Source of the DNA: Methylosinus trichosporium OB3b
Lineage (GTDB): Bacteria > Pseudomonadota > Alphaproteobacteria > Rhizobiales > Beijerinckiaceae
Reading direction: 5' to 3'
Length of the DNA: 64,000 nt
Assembly (NCBI RefSeq): GCF_002752655.1
Contig: NZ_CP023737.1
Location: forward strand, 868,001-932,000
The position numbers and the translations under genes were made by a program. The notes under the pieces were generated by a model, which did no database searches, had not been told where the DNA came from, and worked only from the letters and a program-made list of their open reading frames with translations. Of the stretch, positions 9,299-19,192 are shown in pieces. The first letter of the stretch is position 1. Each line of letters starts with the position of its first letter.

Positions 9299-9316
9299 GC
9301 GAGCCTGAAGGCGCGC
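9299..9316. repeat. Diverged family B palindrome copy
   Basis: GCGAGCCTGAAGGCGCGC, one mismatch from the family B core, lies between the lapA-like gene and cutA, which converge here. It may serve both transcripts as a stem, but there is no T-tract. Confidence 0.55.
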
Positions 9317-9331
9317 TTTTTCGAGCGACGA

Positions 9332-9673
9332 TCAGGCGTCGCGATCGCGCGCGGTCGCCTTGGCCGCCCAATCGAGATAATCGGCGTCGCCGGCGGCGAT
9401 GTCGAGGCGCAGAATTTCCGGAACCTCATAAGGGTGAGAGGCGCGAATCGCGGCGACGAGCGCGCCGAAATCCTCGACACGCGCCTTCATCTGCACCAAC
9501 AGCTCCGGCTCGTCACGAAGCTCGCCGTTCCACTCATAGAGGCTGCGGATCGGGGCGATCTGCACGCAGGCGGCGAGCCGCGCCGCCAATGCCGCCCGCG
9601 CGAGCTCCTTGGCGCCGGCCTCGCTGTCGATCGTCGTGACGACGATGCAGAATGTGACGGGATATTCGCTCAC
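9332..9673 (-). CDS. cutA: Divalent-cation tolerance protein CutA
   Basis: A 113-residue trimeric ferredoxin-fold protein, within the usual family size. Characteristic segments are VTTIDSEAGAKELARAAL, RLAACVQIAPIRSLYEWNGEL (with the conserved ACVQI and Y-W) and SHPYEVPEILRLDI. CutA is associated with copper tolerance in E. coli, although the molecular role is not settled. It is convergent with the lapA-like gene and stands alone. Confidence 0.93.
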   Translation of the reverse strand: MSEYPVTFCIVVTTIDSEAGAKELARAALAARLAACVQIAPIRSLYEWNGELRDEPELLVQMKARVEDFGALVAAIRASHPYEVPEILRLDIAAGDADYLDWAAKATARDRDA

Positions 9674-9792
9674 ACCCCGAGAATGCGCTGGTCGCGCCGG
9701 GAAATCAATGCGGCCTCGCCGCGGCGGCGCTGCTTTTGCTAGAGGCTGCGACGAAACGATCGCGGCCGACGCGCCGATCCGGAGGGTCCGAC

Positions 9793-10125
9793 ATGTTCCA
9801 GAGAGTGTGCAAGGATGACACGATCTTCGAAGGCGGCATGCGCCTCGTCATCGCAGATTCGCATGTGATCATCCTGGCCTGGCCGCTCGGCGGCGAAATC
9901 CGCGCCTTTCAGGGGGTCTGCCCGCACACCAACTACCCGCTCGAGGAGGCGGAGTTCGACGGCGAGGTTCTGACCTGCCCGCTCCACGCCTGGACCTGGA
10001 ACCTGCACACCGGCGATCCCGTCCAGCCGCAGGAAAGCGCGCTCGCCCAATATCCAGTCAAGGTCGAGGACGGCGTCGTCTATATCGACACAGAGGGCGT
10101 GACGCCCCTGCTCGCCCCGCGCTGA
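9793..10125 (+). CDS. TmoC-like Rieske [2Fe-2S] ferredoxin, orphan
   Basis: A 110-residue soluble Rieske ferredoxin. Ligands are in GVCPHTN (Cys43, His45) and LTCPLHAWTW (Cys62, His65). The spacing, the FQRVCKDDTIFEG start and the C-terminal QYPVKVEDGVVYIDTEGV closely parallel T4moC/TmoC, the ferredoxin of toluene-4-monooxygenase-type diiron hydroxylases. No hydroxylase, effector or reductase gene lies nearby, so its redox partner is unknown. The ATG at 9793 follows GGAGGGTCCGAC. Assignment as a Rieske protein is firm; the monooxygenase link is inference. Confidence 0.88.
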   Translation: MFQRVCKDDTIFEGGMRLVIADSHVIILAWPLGGEIRAFQGVCPHTNYPLEEAEFDGEVLTCPLHAWTWNLHTGDPVQPQESALAQYPVKVEDGVVYIDTEGVTPLLAPR

Positions 10126-10238
10126 GAGCGGGCGGCGCCTCTGTCCGAGCAGAAGCAAAAAATTCCGCTTTTGCCGAATCGTGAAAATTCCTATGGTCTG
10201 CGACAGATGCGTCTCTAGGCCACGAAGAGAGGTAGGAG

Positions 10239-10865
10239 ATGAACCTGTCCGATGAGACTTCCGCCCCCGTCGTCGACGAGACGACGGGCGGAGCCGACGT
10301 GGCTGGCCTCGAGTCGCAGGTGAAGGAAATCACAGCCGATCGCGATCGCCTCGCGGCCGACAAGACGAAGCTCGTCGCCAAGGTCGGAGCCCTCACCAAG
10401 GACCTCGAGACCGCGCGCGCCGAGATCGCCTCGGTCTCCGGGCAGCGCGACAGCCTGCGGAGCGAGCGCGACGCCGCCGCCGCGCAGCGCGAGACCGCCC
10501 TCGCCGAGCGTGACCGGCGCGCCGACGAGCTCGCCGCCGCCGCGCAGGAGATCGCGCGGCTGAACGACATGCTGGCGAGCGCGCCGAAGCCCGATCCCGC
10601 CGTCGTCTTCGCCGATCTGGCGAGCGAGAAGACCAAGGCCCTCGTCGCCTGGCTGCGCTCGAAGATACCGGCCGACAGCCCGCATCTCGAGAAGTTCGAC
10701 CGTACGGTCGCGTTTCTCACCAAGGCGGGCTGCGTCACGGTGAAGACCACCCGCGACGTCTCTGTCTGGCTCGCTCCGCGTCTGGCCGCGGCCTACGCCT
10801 TCGCCAAGCCCCATGCGCTGGAGCTCTATGGCAAGGCCAAGGGAGCGCTGCAGAACAAGGGCTGA
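10239..10865 (+). CDS. Coiled-coil hypothetical protein
   Basis: A 208-residue protein I do not recognise. Residues 25-115 form a long heptad-rich coiled coil (VAGLESQVKEITADRDRLAA, ending near QEIARLNDMLA). Residues 120-208 form a compact helical domain with VAWLRSKIPADSP and VSVWLAPRLAAAYAFAKP. No signal peptide or membrane segment. GAGGTAGGAG upstream gives a clear ribosome binding site for the ATG at 10239. A 113-bp leader separates it from the Rieske gene. The role could be structural or scaffolding; nothing else can be said. Confidence 0.75.
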   Translation: MNLSDETSAPVVDETTGGADVAGLESQVKEITADRDRLAADKTKLVAKVGALTKDLETARAEIASVSGQRDSLRSERDAAAAQRETALAERDRRADELAAAAQEIARLNDMLASAPKPDPAVVFADLASEKTKALVAWLRSKIPADSPHLEKFDRTVAFLTKAGCVTVKTTRDVSVWLAPRLAAAYAFAKPHALELYGKAKGALQNKG

Positions 10866-10907
10866 CCCCCGCGCCTCGAGCGGGGCCGTCGTTAAGAGAA
10901 GCGCACT

Positions 10908-10975
10908 GAAGCCATCCAGGGCCGCCGGCCTCTGGATCGCTTCGCTGCGTTCGTGATGATGGCTCTTCCTCGAAC
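10908..10975. repeat. Partial family D palindrome (GCTTCG/CGAAGC type)
   Basis: The gap between the convergent coiled-coil gene and the LprI-domain gene contains CATCCAGGGCCGCCGG, then GGATCGCTTCGCTGCG and GTGATGATGG. This matches, in degenerate form, the better preserved element at 25971-26053. Confidence 0.5.
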
Positions 10976-10983
10976 GAAAGAGC

Positions 10984-12375
10984 TCACCTCGTCTCGACGC
11001 TGCGCAGCTCGCCCTTCGTCATGCCGATCGCAAAGACGGCCCGTTCGGTGAGGGCGTCTTTATCGATTTGCTTCAGGCCGACGCGCCAGTCCGCAAAAAC
11101 GCGCCACCCGACCGTGAAATGGCCGAGCGCCGCCAGATAGACTCGGCCCTCGTCGACGAGCGGCAGCAGCAGCGGCGCATTATCCGTATAACTGGACGGC
11201 TCGGCGGCCTCCGCGGGACTGAGCGCCTCCGCGGGCGGCCCGTTCACCGCCTCCGCGCGGGAGAACTCCAATATTTGCCCCGCCGTCAATCGCGCGAGCG
11301 CCCTTGCGCGCGCGCCGAGCGGATCAGCCTGCGCCGCTTCGACCAGAGCGAGGGCGGCGCCGCGCAGCCGCTCACAATCCGCCCCATCGCAATGGACGTC
11401 CCAATCATTATATTGAGAGGCCGCCGTGAAGCGCGGCGCAAATCGCAGATCGACGGAGCAGGTCTCACCGAAAGCTGCGTCACGCCAGGGGGTGACGCTC
11501 ACGGCGGAGATCAGGGAGGGCGTGTAGTCATGCGATTCTTCGAAGGCTGCGGGCGCGCCGTCGATCGATCCGAAGGATCGGGAGACGCCGCAGCCGGCCC
11601 CGCCCTCCCCTTCCCAGCTCGCGGGCCCCACGGCGAGGTGCGCGCGAGCGCCTTCGACGATGAAATAGACCGTCGAGTAGCAGGCCGCAGTGCCCTCGAT
11701 CACGCCGGCCGAATAAAAATTATGGCCGGGCAGGCGCTCGATGCGCAGACCGAATGCGCTCAGCTCGTCCAGCGCCTTCAGCACCGGCTCCGTGACAGTG
11801 AAGGGCTGCGGCTGGGCCTTCGACCAATCGGTGAAGGCGCGCCGTGAATATTGGCCGAGCTCGGCGACCGGCGAGGCGATCGTGACGCCGGAGCCCTGCG
11901 TCGCGCTCAGCACCGCCAGCGGGCTCGCCGCATAGAAGGACGTCCGGAACGGCGCGCCGGGATCCGACGCGAGGACGGCGCGATAGCGCTCGCCGAGCGT
12001 CCGGCAGGCCGCGGTTTTCGAATCATCCGCAGGCGGCGCCCGCAGCGCGGCGAGCCGCGCCTGATAGGCGGCGGCGAGGCAAGCGACCGCCTGCGCCTTC
12101 GCTTCGCCGACCGGCTCTCGGGCCGGCGGCGGACACAGGCGGTCGCGCTCGATGATCCATCGGCGCGCTTCGGCGAGGCGCTCGGCGCGTTTCGCCGGAT
12201 CGGCGGCCAGCGACGCCTTCACCGCGGCGCCGAGCTCCGCGTCCAGCGCGCCGAGACGGCGGTCCGCGCAGACCAGCCGCTCGACCATTGTCCGCGCAGC
12301 GGCGCAATCGAAGCTCTGCGCATGGACGGGGCCCGCGAGCGGCAGCGCGGCGAGCAGGAGTCGGAACGGGATCAT
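10984..12375 (-). CDS. Periplasmic protein with LprI/DUF1311 N-terminal domain
   Basis: A 463-residue exported protein. After a signal peptide ([11 protein letters not shown]) comes an LprI/DUF1311-type domain: [20 protein letters not shown] and [10 protein letters not shown] with paired cysteines, then [12 protein letters not shown]. Related domains inhibit lysozyme in some bacteria. The remaining 300 residues have several cysteines (for instance [12 protein letters not shown] and [11 protein letters not shown]) and no family I can name. The ATG at 12375 begins the signal peptide; the frame extends upstream to 12438 without a better start. It is divergent from lepA with 106 bp between starts. 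Confidence 0.72.
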   Translation of the reverse strand: MIPFRLLLAALPLAGPVHAQSFDCAAARTMVERLVCADRRLGALDAELGAAVKASLAADPAKRAERLAEARRWIIERDRLCPPPAREPVGEAKAQAVACLAAAYQARLAALRAPPADDSKTAACRTLGERYRAVLASDPGAPFRTSFYAASPLAVLSATQGSGVTIASPVAELGQYSRRAFTDWSKAQPQPFTVTEPVLKALDELSAFGLRIERLPGHNFYSAGVIEGTAACYSTVYFIVEGARAHLAVGPASWEGEGGAGCGVSRSFGSIDGAPAAFEESHDYTPSLISAVSVTPWRDAAFGETCSVDLRFAPRFTAASQYNDWDVHCDGADCERLRGAALALVEAAQADPLGARARALARLTAGQILEFSRAEAVNGPPAEALSPAEAAEPSSYTDNAPLLLPLVDEGRVYLAALGHFTVGWRVFADWRVGLKQIDKDALTERAVFAIGMTKGELRSVETR

Positions 12376-12481
12376 CGCAGCGGCTCTCACATGCGGAAGA
12401 CGCGCCACAGAAGACCAGAGCGCCGTCGCCGCTGTCAAATCGCCGCTTCCCTTCCCTGCCCCGCGCTGCTATCCCGCCGCC

Positions 12482-14287
<1,806 letters not shown>

Positions 14288-14378
14288 GGGACTTGCGGTC
14301 GCGTCGTCGCCGTGCGACTGAAAGCCCGCGTTCCAGCGGGGAGCGCCTCGCCTTAAGAAAGCGTCAAAGCGTCGCCGC

Positions 14379-15344
14379 ATGAAAAAGATCCTGGAATATG
14401 TCTGGCCCGTCGTCGGCCTTCTGGCGGTCGTCGGCTCCTTTTATCTGCTCTACGGAGAGTTTCGCGGCGAGGCGGTCGGTGAAGAAGTCTGGGCCGATCT
14501 GAAGGCGATACCCATGACGCATTGGGGGGCGGCGGCGCTGTGCTCGCTGCTCGCTTATGCCGCGCTCGCCTGGTACGACCGCATCGCTCTGCTGCATCTC
14601 GGCGTGACGCATATCTCCTGGATGTTCATCTCGCTGTGCTCCTTCACCACTTACGCGCTGTCGCACAATATCGGCGCGTCGGTGTTCTCGGGCGCGGTGG
14701 TGCGCTATCGCGCCTATTCGACGAAGGGCTTGACGGCTGGCCAAGTGGCTGTTCTCGTCGTGCTCTGCTCGTACACTTTCGGGCTCGGCACGGTGCTGCT
14801 CGCCGGCCTGCTGCTCACCTTTCAGCCGAGCCTGCTCGGCCGCCTCTCCGGCCTGCTGCCGGACATGCTGACCAATGAGCATACGGCGATGATCGCCGGC
14901 CTCTCCGCCCTGGGCGCGGTGGCGCTCTATGTCGTCGGCTCGCTGATGCACTTCAAGCCGATCGACATCGGCAAGCTGCACATCCTCTATCCGCGCCCGC
15001 AGGTGATGATCCGCCAGATGTTCGCTGCGCCGATGGAGCTGATCGGCGCGGCCGGCATCATCTATTTCGCTCTGCCCGAGGGGACCGACATATCCTATCT
15101 CGTGGTGCTCGGCACTTTCCTCCTGTCCTTCTCGGCCGGCCTCGTCAGCCATGCGCCGGGCGGGCTCGGCGTGTTCGAATTGGTGTTCATCAAGGCGATG
15201 CCGGATGTGCCGCGGCTGCAGGTGCTGTCGGCGCTGCTCGTGTTCCGGCTGCTCTATCTCATCGTGCCGCTGCTCTTCGCTCTGGTCGTCGTGGTGCTGT
15301 TCGAGCGCGGACGCCTCGCCGAGGCGCTGCGCAAGCGCGGCTGA
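14379..15344 (+). CDS. YbhN/lysylphosphatidylglycerol-synthase-type flippase-like membrane protein
   Basis: A 321-residue integral membrane protein with about eight hydrophobic segments (for instance WPVVGLLAVVGSFYLLYG and VAVLVVLCSYTFGLGTVLLA). The SHAPGGLGVFELVF motif and the SHNIGASVFSGAVVRYR loop are signatures of the UPF0104 / LPG-synthase transmembrane family, equivalent to the flippase half of MprF. The soluble lysyl-transferase half is absent, so it is probably a lipid-handling membrane protein rather than an aminoacyl-PG synthase. It is followed by a strong hairpin at 15356. Confidence 0.82.
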   Translation: MKKILEYVWPVVGLLAVVGSFYLLYGEFRGEAVGEEVWADLKAIPMTHWGAAALCSLLAYAALAWYDRIALLHLGVTHISWMFISLCSFTTYALSHNIGASVFSGAVVRYRAYSTKGLTAGQVAVLVVLCSYTFGLGTVLLAGLLLTFQPSLLGRLSGLLPDMLTNEHTAMIAGLSALGAVALYVVGSLMHFKPIDIGKLHILYPRPQVMIRQMFAAPMELIGAAGIIYFALPEGTDISYLVVLGTFLLSFSAGLVSHAPGGLGVFELVFIKAMPDVPRLQVLSALLVFRLLYLIVPLLFALVVVVLFERGRLAEALRKRG

Positions 15345-15355
15345 GAAGCTTCAAA

Positions 15356-15401
15356 CGCGAAAAGAGCCGGCCCGCCTTCCGCGGGACCGGCTCTTTTCGC
15401 G
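15356..15401. terminator. Bidirectional rho-independent terminator
   Basis: A perfect 15-bp stem: CGCGAAAAGAGCCGG (15356-15370) pairs with CCGGCTCTTTTCGCG (15387-15401) around a 16-base loop. The AAAA/TTTT tracts in the stem are placed to work in both directions, as suits the convergent membrane-protein gene and sciP. Confidence 0.88.
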
Positions 15402-15415
15402 CTTCGTCCTGCGCG

Positions 15416-15691
15416 TCAGACGCGATATTGCTGCAGACGGGTCGTGCGCAATCCGGCGAGACCGTGCTGGTCGATCGACATCTGCCAGCTCAGGAACTCG
15501 TCGACCGTCAGCGTATAACGGCTGCACGCCTCCTCGAGCGAGAGGAGCCCGCCCCGCACCGCCGCGACGACCTCGGCCTTGCGGCGGATCACCCAGCGCT
15601 TGGTCGTGGGCGGCGGCAGATCGGCGATCGTCAGGGGACTCCCATCGGGCCCGATCACATATTTGACACGCGGACGATGCGTCTCGGTCAT
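15416..15691 (-). CDS. sciP: CtrA inhibitor SciP (DUF1153)
   Basis: A 91-residue helix-turn-helix protein that in Caulobacter binds CtrA (and DNA) and blocks CtrA-activated transcription in the swarmer phase. The whole family core is present: RVKYVIGPDGSPLTIADLPP, TTKRWVIRRKAEVVAAV and LSLEEACSRYTLTVDEFLSW. The ATG at 15691 gives the conserved MTETHRPRVKYV start; the frame is open to 15736 but those codons do not match relatives. A CtrA-type box lies 58 bp upstream (15749-15763), consistent with CtrA control of its own inhibitor. Confidence 0.95.
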   Translation of the reverse strand: MTETHRPRVKYVIGPDGSPLTIADLPPPTTKRWVIRRKAEVVAAVRGGLLSLEEACSRYTLTVDEFLSWQMSIDQHGLAGLRTTRLQQYRV

Positions 15692-15748
15692 TGTGGTACT
15701 CGCATACTCTCGACCATACTCGACTGGCCGATTCATAGGCGTGCGGAT

Positions 15749-15763
15749 TTAATATTTGCCTAA
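15749..15763. promoter_or_regulatory. CtrA-type box upstream of sciP
   Basis: TTAATATTTGCCTAA reads TTAA-N7-CTAA, one base from the CtrA consensus TTAA-N7-TTAA. On the coding strand of sciP it reads TTAG-N7-TTAA and ends 58 bases before the ATG. It sits in an A+T-rich patch in otherwise GC-rich DNA. Confidence 0.55.
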
Positions 15764-16059
15764 GCGAAACTCCTGTGTTTGCGGACAATTATGCTTAGGA
15801 TTTTACGTATGAGAGCGCCGCCGCCGAGCCCGGAAGCCGCGCTCGAAGCGCCGGCTTCATGGACCGCGAGCTCCTGGACCGCGAGCCTTCAGGCTCGCAT
15901 CTCGAAGCCGACGAGCGGAAGAAGCCGAAGCCGCCTCATCCCCGACCCTCGTCCTGAAGAGCCCGCAAAGCGGACCCACGGCCACCCTTCGAGACGCCGG
16001 GGGCTCGCGGTCCAGGGCCGCGCATTCATCGCGGCCCCGTCTCATCCGACGCAGACCCC
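15764..16059. repeat. Repeat-filled gap between sciP and rlpA
   Basis: I see no gene here. It holds a family B palindrome at 15876-15898 (GGACCGCGAGCCTTCAGG...) preceded by a partial copy at 15860-15872, and a diverged family C element at about 15945-16000 (CCTCGTCCTGAAGAGCCCGC, then CCTTCGAGACGCC). The frames crossing it are repeat-derived. Confidence 0.65.
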
Positions 16060-16097
16060 AGAGCCATTTCCGATCCCGTCGGATCGGAAATGGCTCT
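16060..16097. terminator. 16-bp perfect palindrome overlapping the rlpA stop codon
   Basis: AGAGCCATTTCCGATC (16060-16075) pairs perfectly with GATCGGAAATGGCTCT (16082-16097) around a 6-base loop. The rlpA TAG (16098-16096) enters the stem. No T-tract follows on either strand, so it may be an mRNA-stabilising stem or a mobile palindrome rather than a classic terminator. Confidence 0.55.
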
Positions 16098-16437
16098 AAC
16101 GCTCCGACACCCGCTCGACCTTGACCCGAGCGACGCCGGCCGAACGGAAGCCGAGGCTCTCGGCCGCATGGACCGACACGTCGATGACCCGCCCGCGCAC
16201 GAAGGGGCCGCGATCATTGATGGTGACGATCACCGACCGGTCATTGGCGAGATTGGTGACGCGCACCCTGGAGCCGAAAGGCAGCGAGCGATGCGCCGCG
16301 GTCATATGGCCGACATGGCTGCCGCTCGCCGTGCGGCCGCCATAGCCGTAATAGGAAGCCTTGCCGACAATGGACTGTCCGAGCGCTGTGCTCGCCGAAA
16401 CGGAAACGACCGCCAAACCGATGATCAAACGCTTCAC
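16096..16437 (-). CDS. RlpA-family septal ring protein (short)
   Basis: A 113-residue exported protein with signal peptide MKRLIIGLAVVSVSASTALG and a double-psi beta-barrel RlpA domain: GKASYYGYGGRTASG, MTAAHRSLPFGSRVRVTN and IVTINDRGPFVRGRVIDVS (the catalytic-type His and Asp of lytic transglycosylase RlpA). No SPOR domain and no lipobox are present, so it is the minimal form, probably a soluble peptidoglycan-active or binding protein. It stands alone, with 295 bp of A+T-rich upstream DNA. Confidence 0.9.
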   Translation of the reverse strand: MKRLIIGLAVVSVSASTALGQSIVGKASYYGYGGRTASGSHVGHMTAAHRSLPFGSRVRVTNLANDRSVIVTINDRGPFVRGRVIDVSVHAAESLGFRSAGVARVKVERVSER

Positions 16438-16693
16438 TCAACACCCTCCTCGCGCCAATCGCGACGCCTCGAGCGCCGCAGTGGTCAGGTAGACCTGCGC
16501 TAAGGATAAGATGTGATCGAATAGTGGCAGCCAAGCCCCGGGATCATCTCCCCGGATTTTCGCTGCGGCGCGGCAAGCAACGACGAACAATATTTCCAAG
16601 TAATCTATACTATAGGCTCGAGTAGCGCGGGATGAATTTTTAAATATTCGGAGGCCGCGATTACTTTATGTGACAAAATTGCAACGCCGCCCG
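16438..16693. other. Non-coding gap upstream of rlpA
   Basis: No gene is supported. An A+T-rich stretch (about 16585-16665, including CTATACTATAGG and TTTTTAAATATTCGG) stands out from the surrounding sequence and is a plausible promoter or transcript region, but I cannot assign it to a gene with confidence. Confidence 0.4.
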
Positions 16694-16731
16694 AGAATCG
16701 GCGCCTTCGCTGTGCGAGAGGCGCCGATTCT
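16694..16731 (-). terminator. Hairpin after doxX-family gene
   Basis: A 13-bp perfect stem, AGAATCGGCGCCT (16694-16706) with AGGCGCCGATTCT (16719-16731), starts one base beyond the doxX-family stop codon. No immediate T-run follows on the minus strand (TTTT comes about 20 bases later), so termination strength is uncertain. Confidence 0.55.
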
Positions 16732-16732
16732 G

Positions 16733-17140
16733 TCAATTCTGGGGCGCCGCATCGTCGCGATCGAGCGCGAAACGCCCCGGGCCGGCGGCGGCGAAATAGA
16801 GGAAAACGAGAAGATAGAGCAGCGCCAGCTCGCCCTGGTTGTGAATCGGCAGCGCGGCCTTGCCGGCATGGGCGATCCCGTAAGCGAAGGCCATCTGCAC
16901 CGCGAGGACGAAGGCGACCGGGCGTGTGAACAGTCCGACGAGCAGCAACGCGCCGCCGCCGAGCTCGATGACGCCGGCGGCGCCGAGCAGCGACAACAAC
17001 GGCAGCCCGTCGAACATGGCGACATGGGGAACGCCGAACAGCTTGGCGGTCCCATGCTGCAGAAACAGCAGCGCCGCGCCGATGCGCAGCACGCCGAGGA
17101 AAACCGGCGCCAGATCCGACGCCCGACGATTCCAGCTCAT
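16733..17140 (-). CDS. DoxX family membrane protein
   Basis: A 135-residue protein with four membrane helices (for instance GVLRIGAALLFLQHGTAKLF, VIELGGGALLLVGLF and LALLYLLVFLYFAAAG) and the family motif FLQHGTAKLFG. DoxX proteins are quinone-linked or redox-stress membrane proteins whose exact reaction is often unknown. The ATG at 17140 is preferred for its GGAGAG ribosome binding site; a GTG at 17155 overlaps the upstream stop by GTGA and is also possible. Probable operon with the nitroreductase gene upstream. Confidence 0.86.
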   Translation of the reverse strand: MSWNRRASDLAPVFLGVLRIGAALLFLQHGTAKLFGVPHVAMFDGLPLLSLLGAAGVIELGGGALLLVGLFTRPVAFVLAVQMAFAYGIAHAGKAALPIHNQGELALLYLLVFLYFAAAGPGRFALDRDDAAPQN

Positions 17141-17151
17141 GTCGCTCTCCG

Positions 17152-17763
17152 TCACAGAATGGAAGCGGCTTCCTCGAAGGCGAAGCGCGGGCCGCGCGGA
17201 TAGAGCTTGGCCGGATCGCCATAGCCGATATTGATGAGGAAGTTCGATTTCACCTTCCCATCGGGGAAGAACTCCGCGTCGACCTTGGCGTTGTCGAAGC
17301 CGCTCATCGGCCCGGCGTCGAGCCCGACCGCGCGCAGCGCCAGAAGAAAATAGCCGCCCTGCAGGGTAGCGTTGCGAAAGGCCGTCGTCTCGATCAGCGG
17401 CTGATTGCCGGCGAACCAGGAGCGCGCGTCGGTCGCCGGATAGAGGCGCGGCAGATGCTCGAAGAAGGCGAGGTCATGGGCGACGATCGCCGTCGCCGGC
17501 GCCGCCATCGTCTTGTCGAGATTGCCCGGCGCGAGCGCCGGCGCGAGGCGCTGCTTGGCCTCCTTCGAGCGGACGAAGACGAAGCGCGCGGGCAGGCAAT
17601 TGGCGCTGGTCGGGCCCCAGAGCGCGAGCGTCACCGCCTGCCGCAGCAGCGCGTCGGGAACCTCCCGGTCGAGCCAGCCATTATGCGTGCGCGCCTGCGT
17701 GAACAGCTGCGCCAGCGCCTCGTCGCTCAGGGTCTGGTGATCGGTGAGCGGAGCCTGCGTCAT
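17152..17763 (-). CDS. RutE/HadB-like nitroreductase (malonic semialdehyde reductase type)
   Basis: A 203-residue FMN-dependent nitroreductase-fold enzyme. [36 protein letters not shown], and [13 protein letters not shown] match the RutE/3-hydroxypropanoate dehydrogenase subgroup, which reduces malonic semialdehyde in pyrimidine catabolism. No rut genes are nearby, so the substrate is open. The ATG at 17763 follows GGAGGCAGGG; an upstream GTG/ATG region to 17811 overlaps the next gene. Likely co-transcribed with the DoxX gene, suggesting a role in redox stress (inference). Confidence 0.85.
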   Translation of the reverse strand: MTQAPLTDHQTLSDEALAQLFTQARTHNGWLDREVPDALLRQAVTLALWGPTSANCLPARFVFVRSKEAKQRLAPALAPGNLDKTMAAPATAIVAHDLAFFEHLPRLYPATDARSWFAGNQPLIETTAFRNATLQGGYFLLALRAVGLDAGPMSGFDNAKVDAEFFPDGKVKSNFLINIGYGDPAKLYPRGPRFAFEEAASIL

Positions 17764-17807
17764 CCCTGCCTCCTTCGCGATATCGCGGGGAACAACGCTC
17801 GCCCGCG

Positions 17808-18500
17808 TCAAATGTCCCGGCCGGTGACCTCCTGCTCGAGACGCTCCTCGGCGCGGCGCCAGTCCTCGCGCCGCGGATGCAGCGCCAGAGCGCGGCGAAA
17901 CGCCTCGAGCGCGCGCGCGGGCTCGCCGGCGCGCTCGCGCAGCACGCCGAGCGCGCCCAGCGCGTCGAAGCGGCGCGGCTCCAGCCCAATGGCGGCGTCG
18001 AGATCATGTTCGGCGCCTTCGGCGTCGCCGAGGGCGAGCCGCATCTCGGCGCGCGCGACCAGAGCCTGCGGCCAGCGGGGCTCCAGCGTCACGATATGGT
18101 CGAGGAGGTCGAGCGCCAGCCGACGATCGCCGGAACGGGCGGCATGGGCGGCGCGGGCGATCAAGAGATCGGCGGTCGGCGAGCCGGAGCGCGCCCAGAT
18201 CCGGCCGATCGCCTGCACGAATGCTTCGGCCTCTTCGGCGCTGCCGGCTTGCGCGAGGCGGGAAAACAACGAGTCGAGTCCGGTCGGCCGCGGCGCCGTC
18301 GCGCCGATGTCGTGCGATGGTTCGTCCGCCGCCGGCGCCTCATGCGATGGGCCGAACACGCGCACGCCGGGCGGCAGAGGGATCGGAATGCGGCCGAGGC
18401 CGGGAATGTCGAGATAACGCTCCTGCGTCTGCGCGAGGGCGGCGGGCGCAACGGCGCAAGCGAGGCAGAGCGACAGCGAGATGACGGATATGGCGCGCAT
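17808..18500 (-). CDS. Exported tetratricopeptide-repeat protein
   Basis: A 230-residue protein with a signal peptide ([20 protein letters not shown], ending ALAQ), a proline-rich segment around [14 protein letters not shown], and three to four TPR motifs in the C-terminal two thirds (for instance [20 protein letters not shown] and [20 protein letters not shown]). TPRs mediate protein contacts; the partner is unknown. It sits 45 bp before the nitroreductase start and may be in the same transcript. Confidence 0.8.
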   Translation of the reverse strand: MRAISVISLSLCLACAVAPAALAQTQERYLDIPGLGRIPIPLPPGVRVFGPSHEAPAADEPSHDIGATAPRPTGLDSLFSRLAQAGSAEEAEAFVQAIGRIWARSGSPTADLLIARAAHAARSGDRRLALDLLDHIVTLEPRWPQALVARAEMRLALGDAEGAEHDLDAAIGLEPRRFDALGALGVLRERAGEPARALEAFRRALALHPRREDWRRAEERLEQEVTGRDI

Positions 18501-18568
18501 GAGCGCGAGTTTAGCTCACACTCCGATGGCGAGAAAGCTCGCCGATGACGGAACGGCCGATCATAAAG

Positions 18569-18592
18569 AAAGGCCGCCCGGAGGCGGCCTTT
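18569..18592 (-). terminator. Terminator of the cold-shock gene
   Basis: A 10-bp stem, AAAGGCCGCC (18569-18578) with GGCGGCCTTT (18583-18592), with a 4-base loop. On the minus strand it follows the cold-shock stop codon by 9 bases and is followed by TCTTTATG. It also lies downstream of the region beyond the divergent TPR gene. Confidence 0.75.
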
Positions 18593-18601
18593 CGGAAAAA
18601 A

Positions 18602-18811
18602 TCAGAGGGCTTTCAGCCGATCCGCGGCGGACTTGCCGGTGCGGCGGTCCTGGGTGAGCTCATAATCGAGCTTCTGCCCCTCGCGCAGATCGCGAAGGCC
18701 GGCGCGCTCCACCGCGCTGATATGGACGAAAACGTCCTTGCCATTGTCGTCGGGCTGAATGAATCCATAGCCCTTTTGAGCGTTGAACCACTTCACGGTT
18801 CCAGTCGCCAT
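18602..18811 (-). CDS. Cold-shock domain protein (CspA family)
   Basis: A 69-residue OB-fold nucleic-acid chaperone. RNP1 ([10 protein letters not shown]) and RNP2 (VFVHISAVE) are intact, as is the [12 protein letters not shown] start. The ATG at 18811 follows GGGAGAGACTG and gives the canonical MATGTVKWF; the frame is open to 18844. A long non-coding stretch upstream could hold the 5' leader typical of cold-shock genes. Confidence 0.95.
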   Translation of the reverse strand: MATGTVKWFNAQKGYGFIQPDDNGKDVFVHISAVERAGLRDLREGQKLDYELTQDRRTGKSAADRLKAL

Positions 18812-19192
18812 CAGTCTCTCCCATAGGAAGATAAGGGTCCGCATGCGCGCGGACCGGGGTCGATCGATATTTGGGAGAGGTCGTCAGCGGCTTCGTCTCC
18901 GAAGCGCGGCCAAGTCGTCAGGCCGAATAATCGATGGCCATGAATATAGAAACGCGGCTCGCCCCTGGCAATGACGGACCCGCGCCCTACGCCTACGCAT
19001 TTTCCACAGGAAAAGGTTTCGCTAACCGTTCGGCACGCGTTTCGCGTCAATTCATGCAGCGTTCAGGACCGGCGCGGCAATCTTAACCTCGGATTCACGG
19101 TCGATCGCTCGAATGATCGATAAATCGTCGTGAATGACGAAAGTCGGCGACGCGCCGAGGCGTCGGCGAAACGGAACACAGGACTTGCGGAA
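18812..19192. other. Non-coding gap between cold-shock and ACP genes
   Basis: No gene is supported in this 381-bp divergent region. It must hold the cold-shock promoter and leader and the promoter of the acyl carrier protein gene. I see TTAACC at 19083 and CTAACC at 19022 but no convincing spaced box, and no strong hairpin. A GTG at 19130 is in frame with the ACP gene. Confidence 0.45.
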
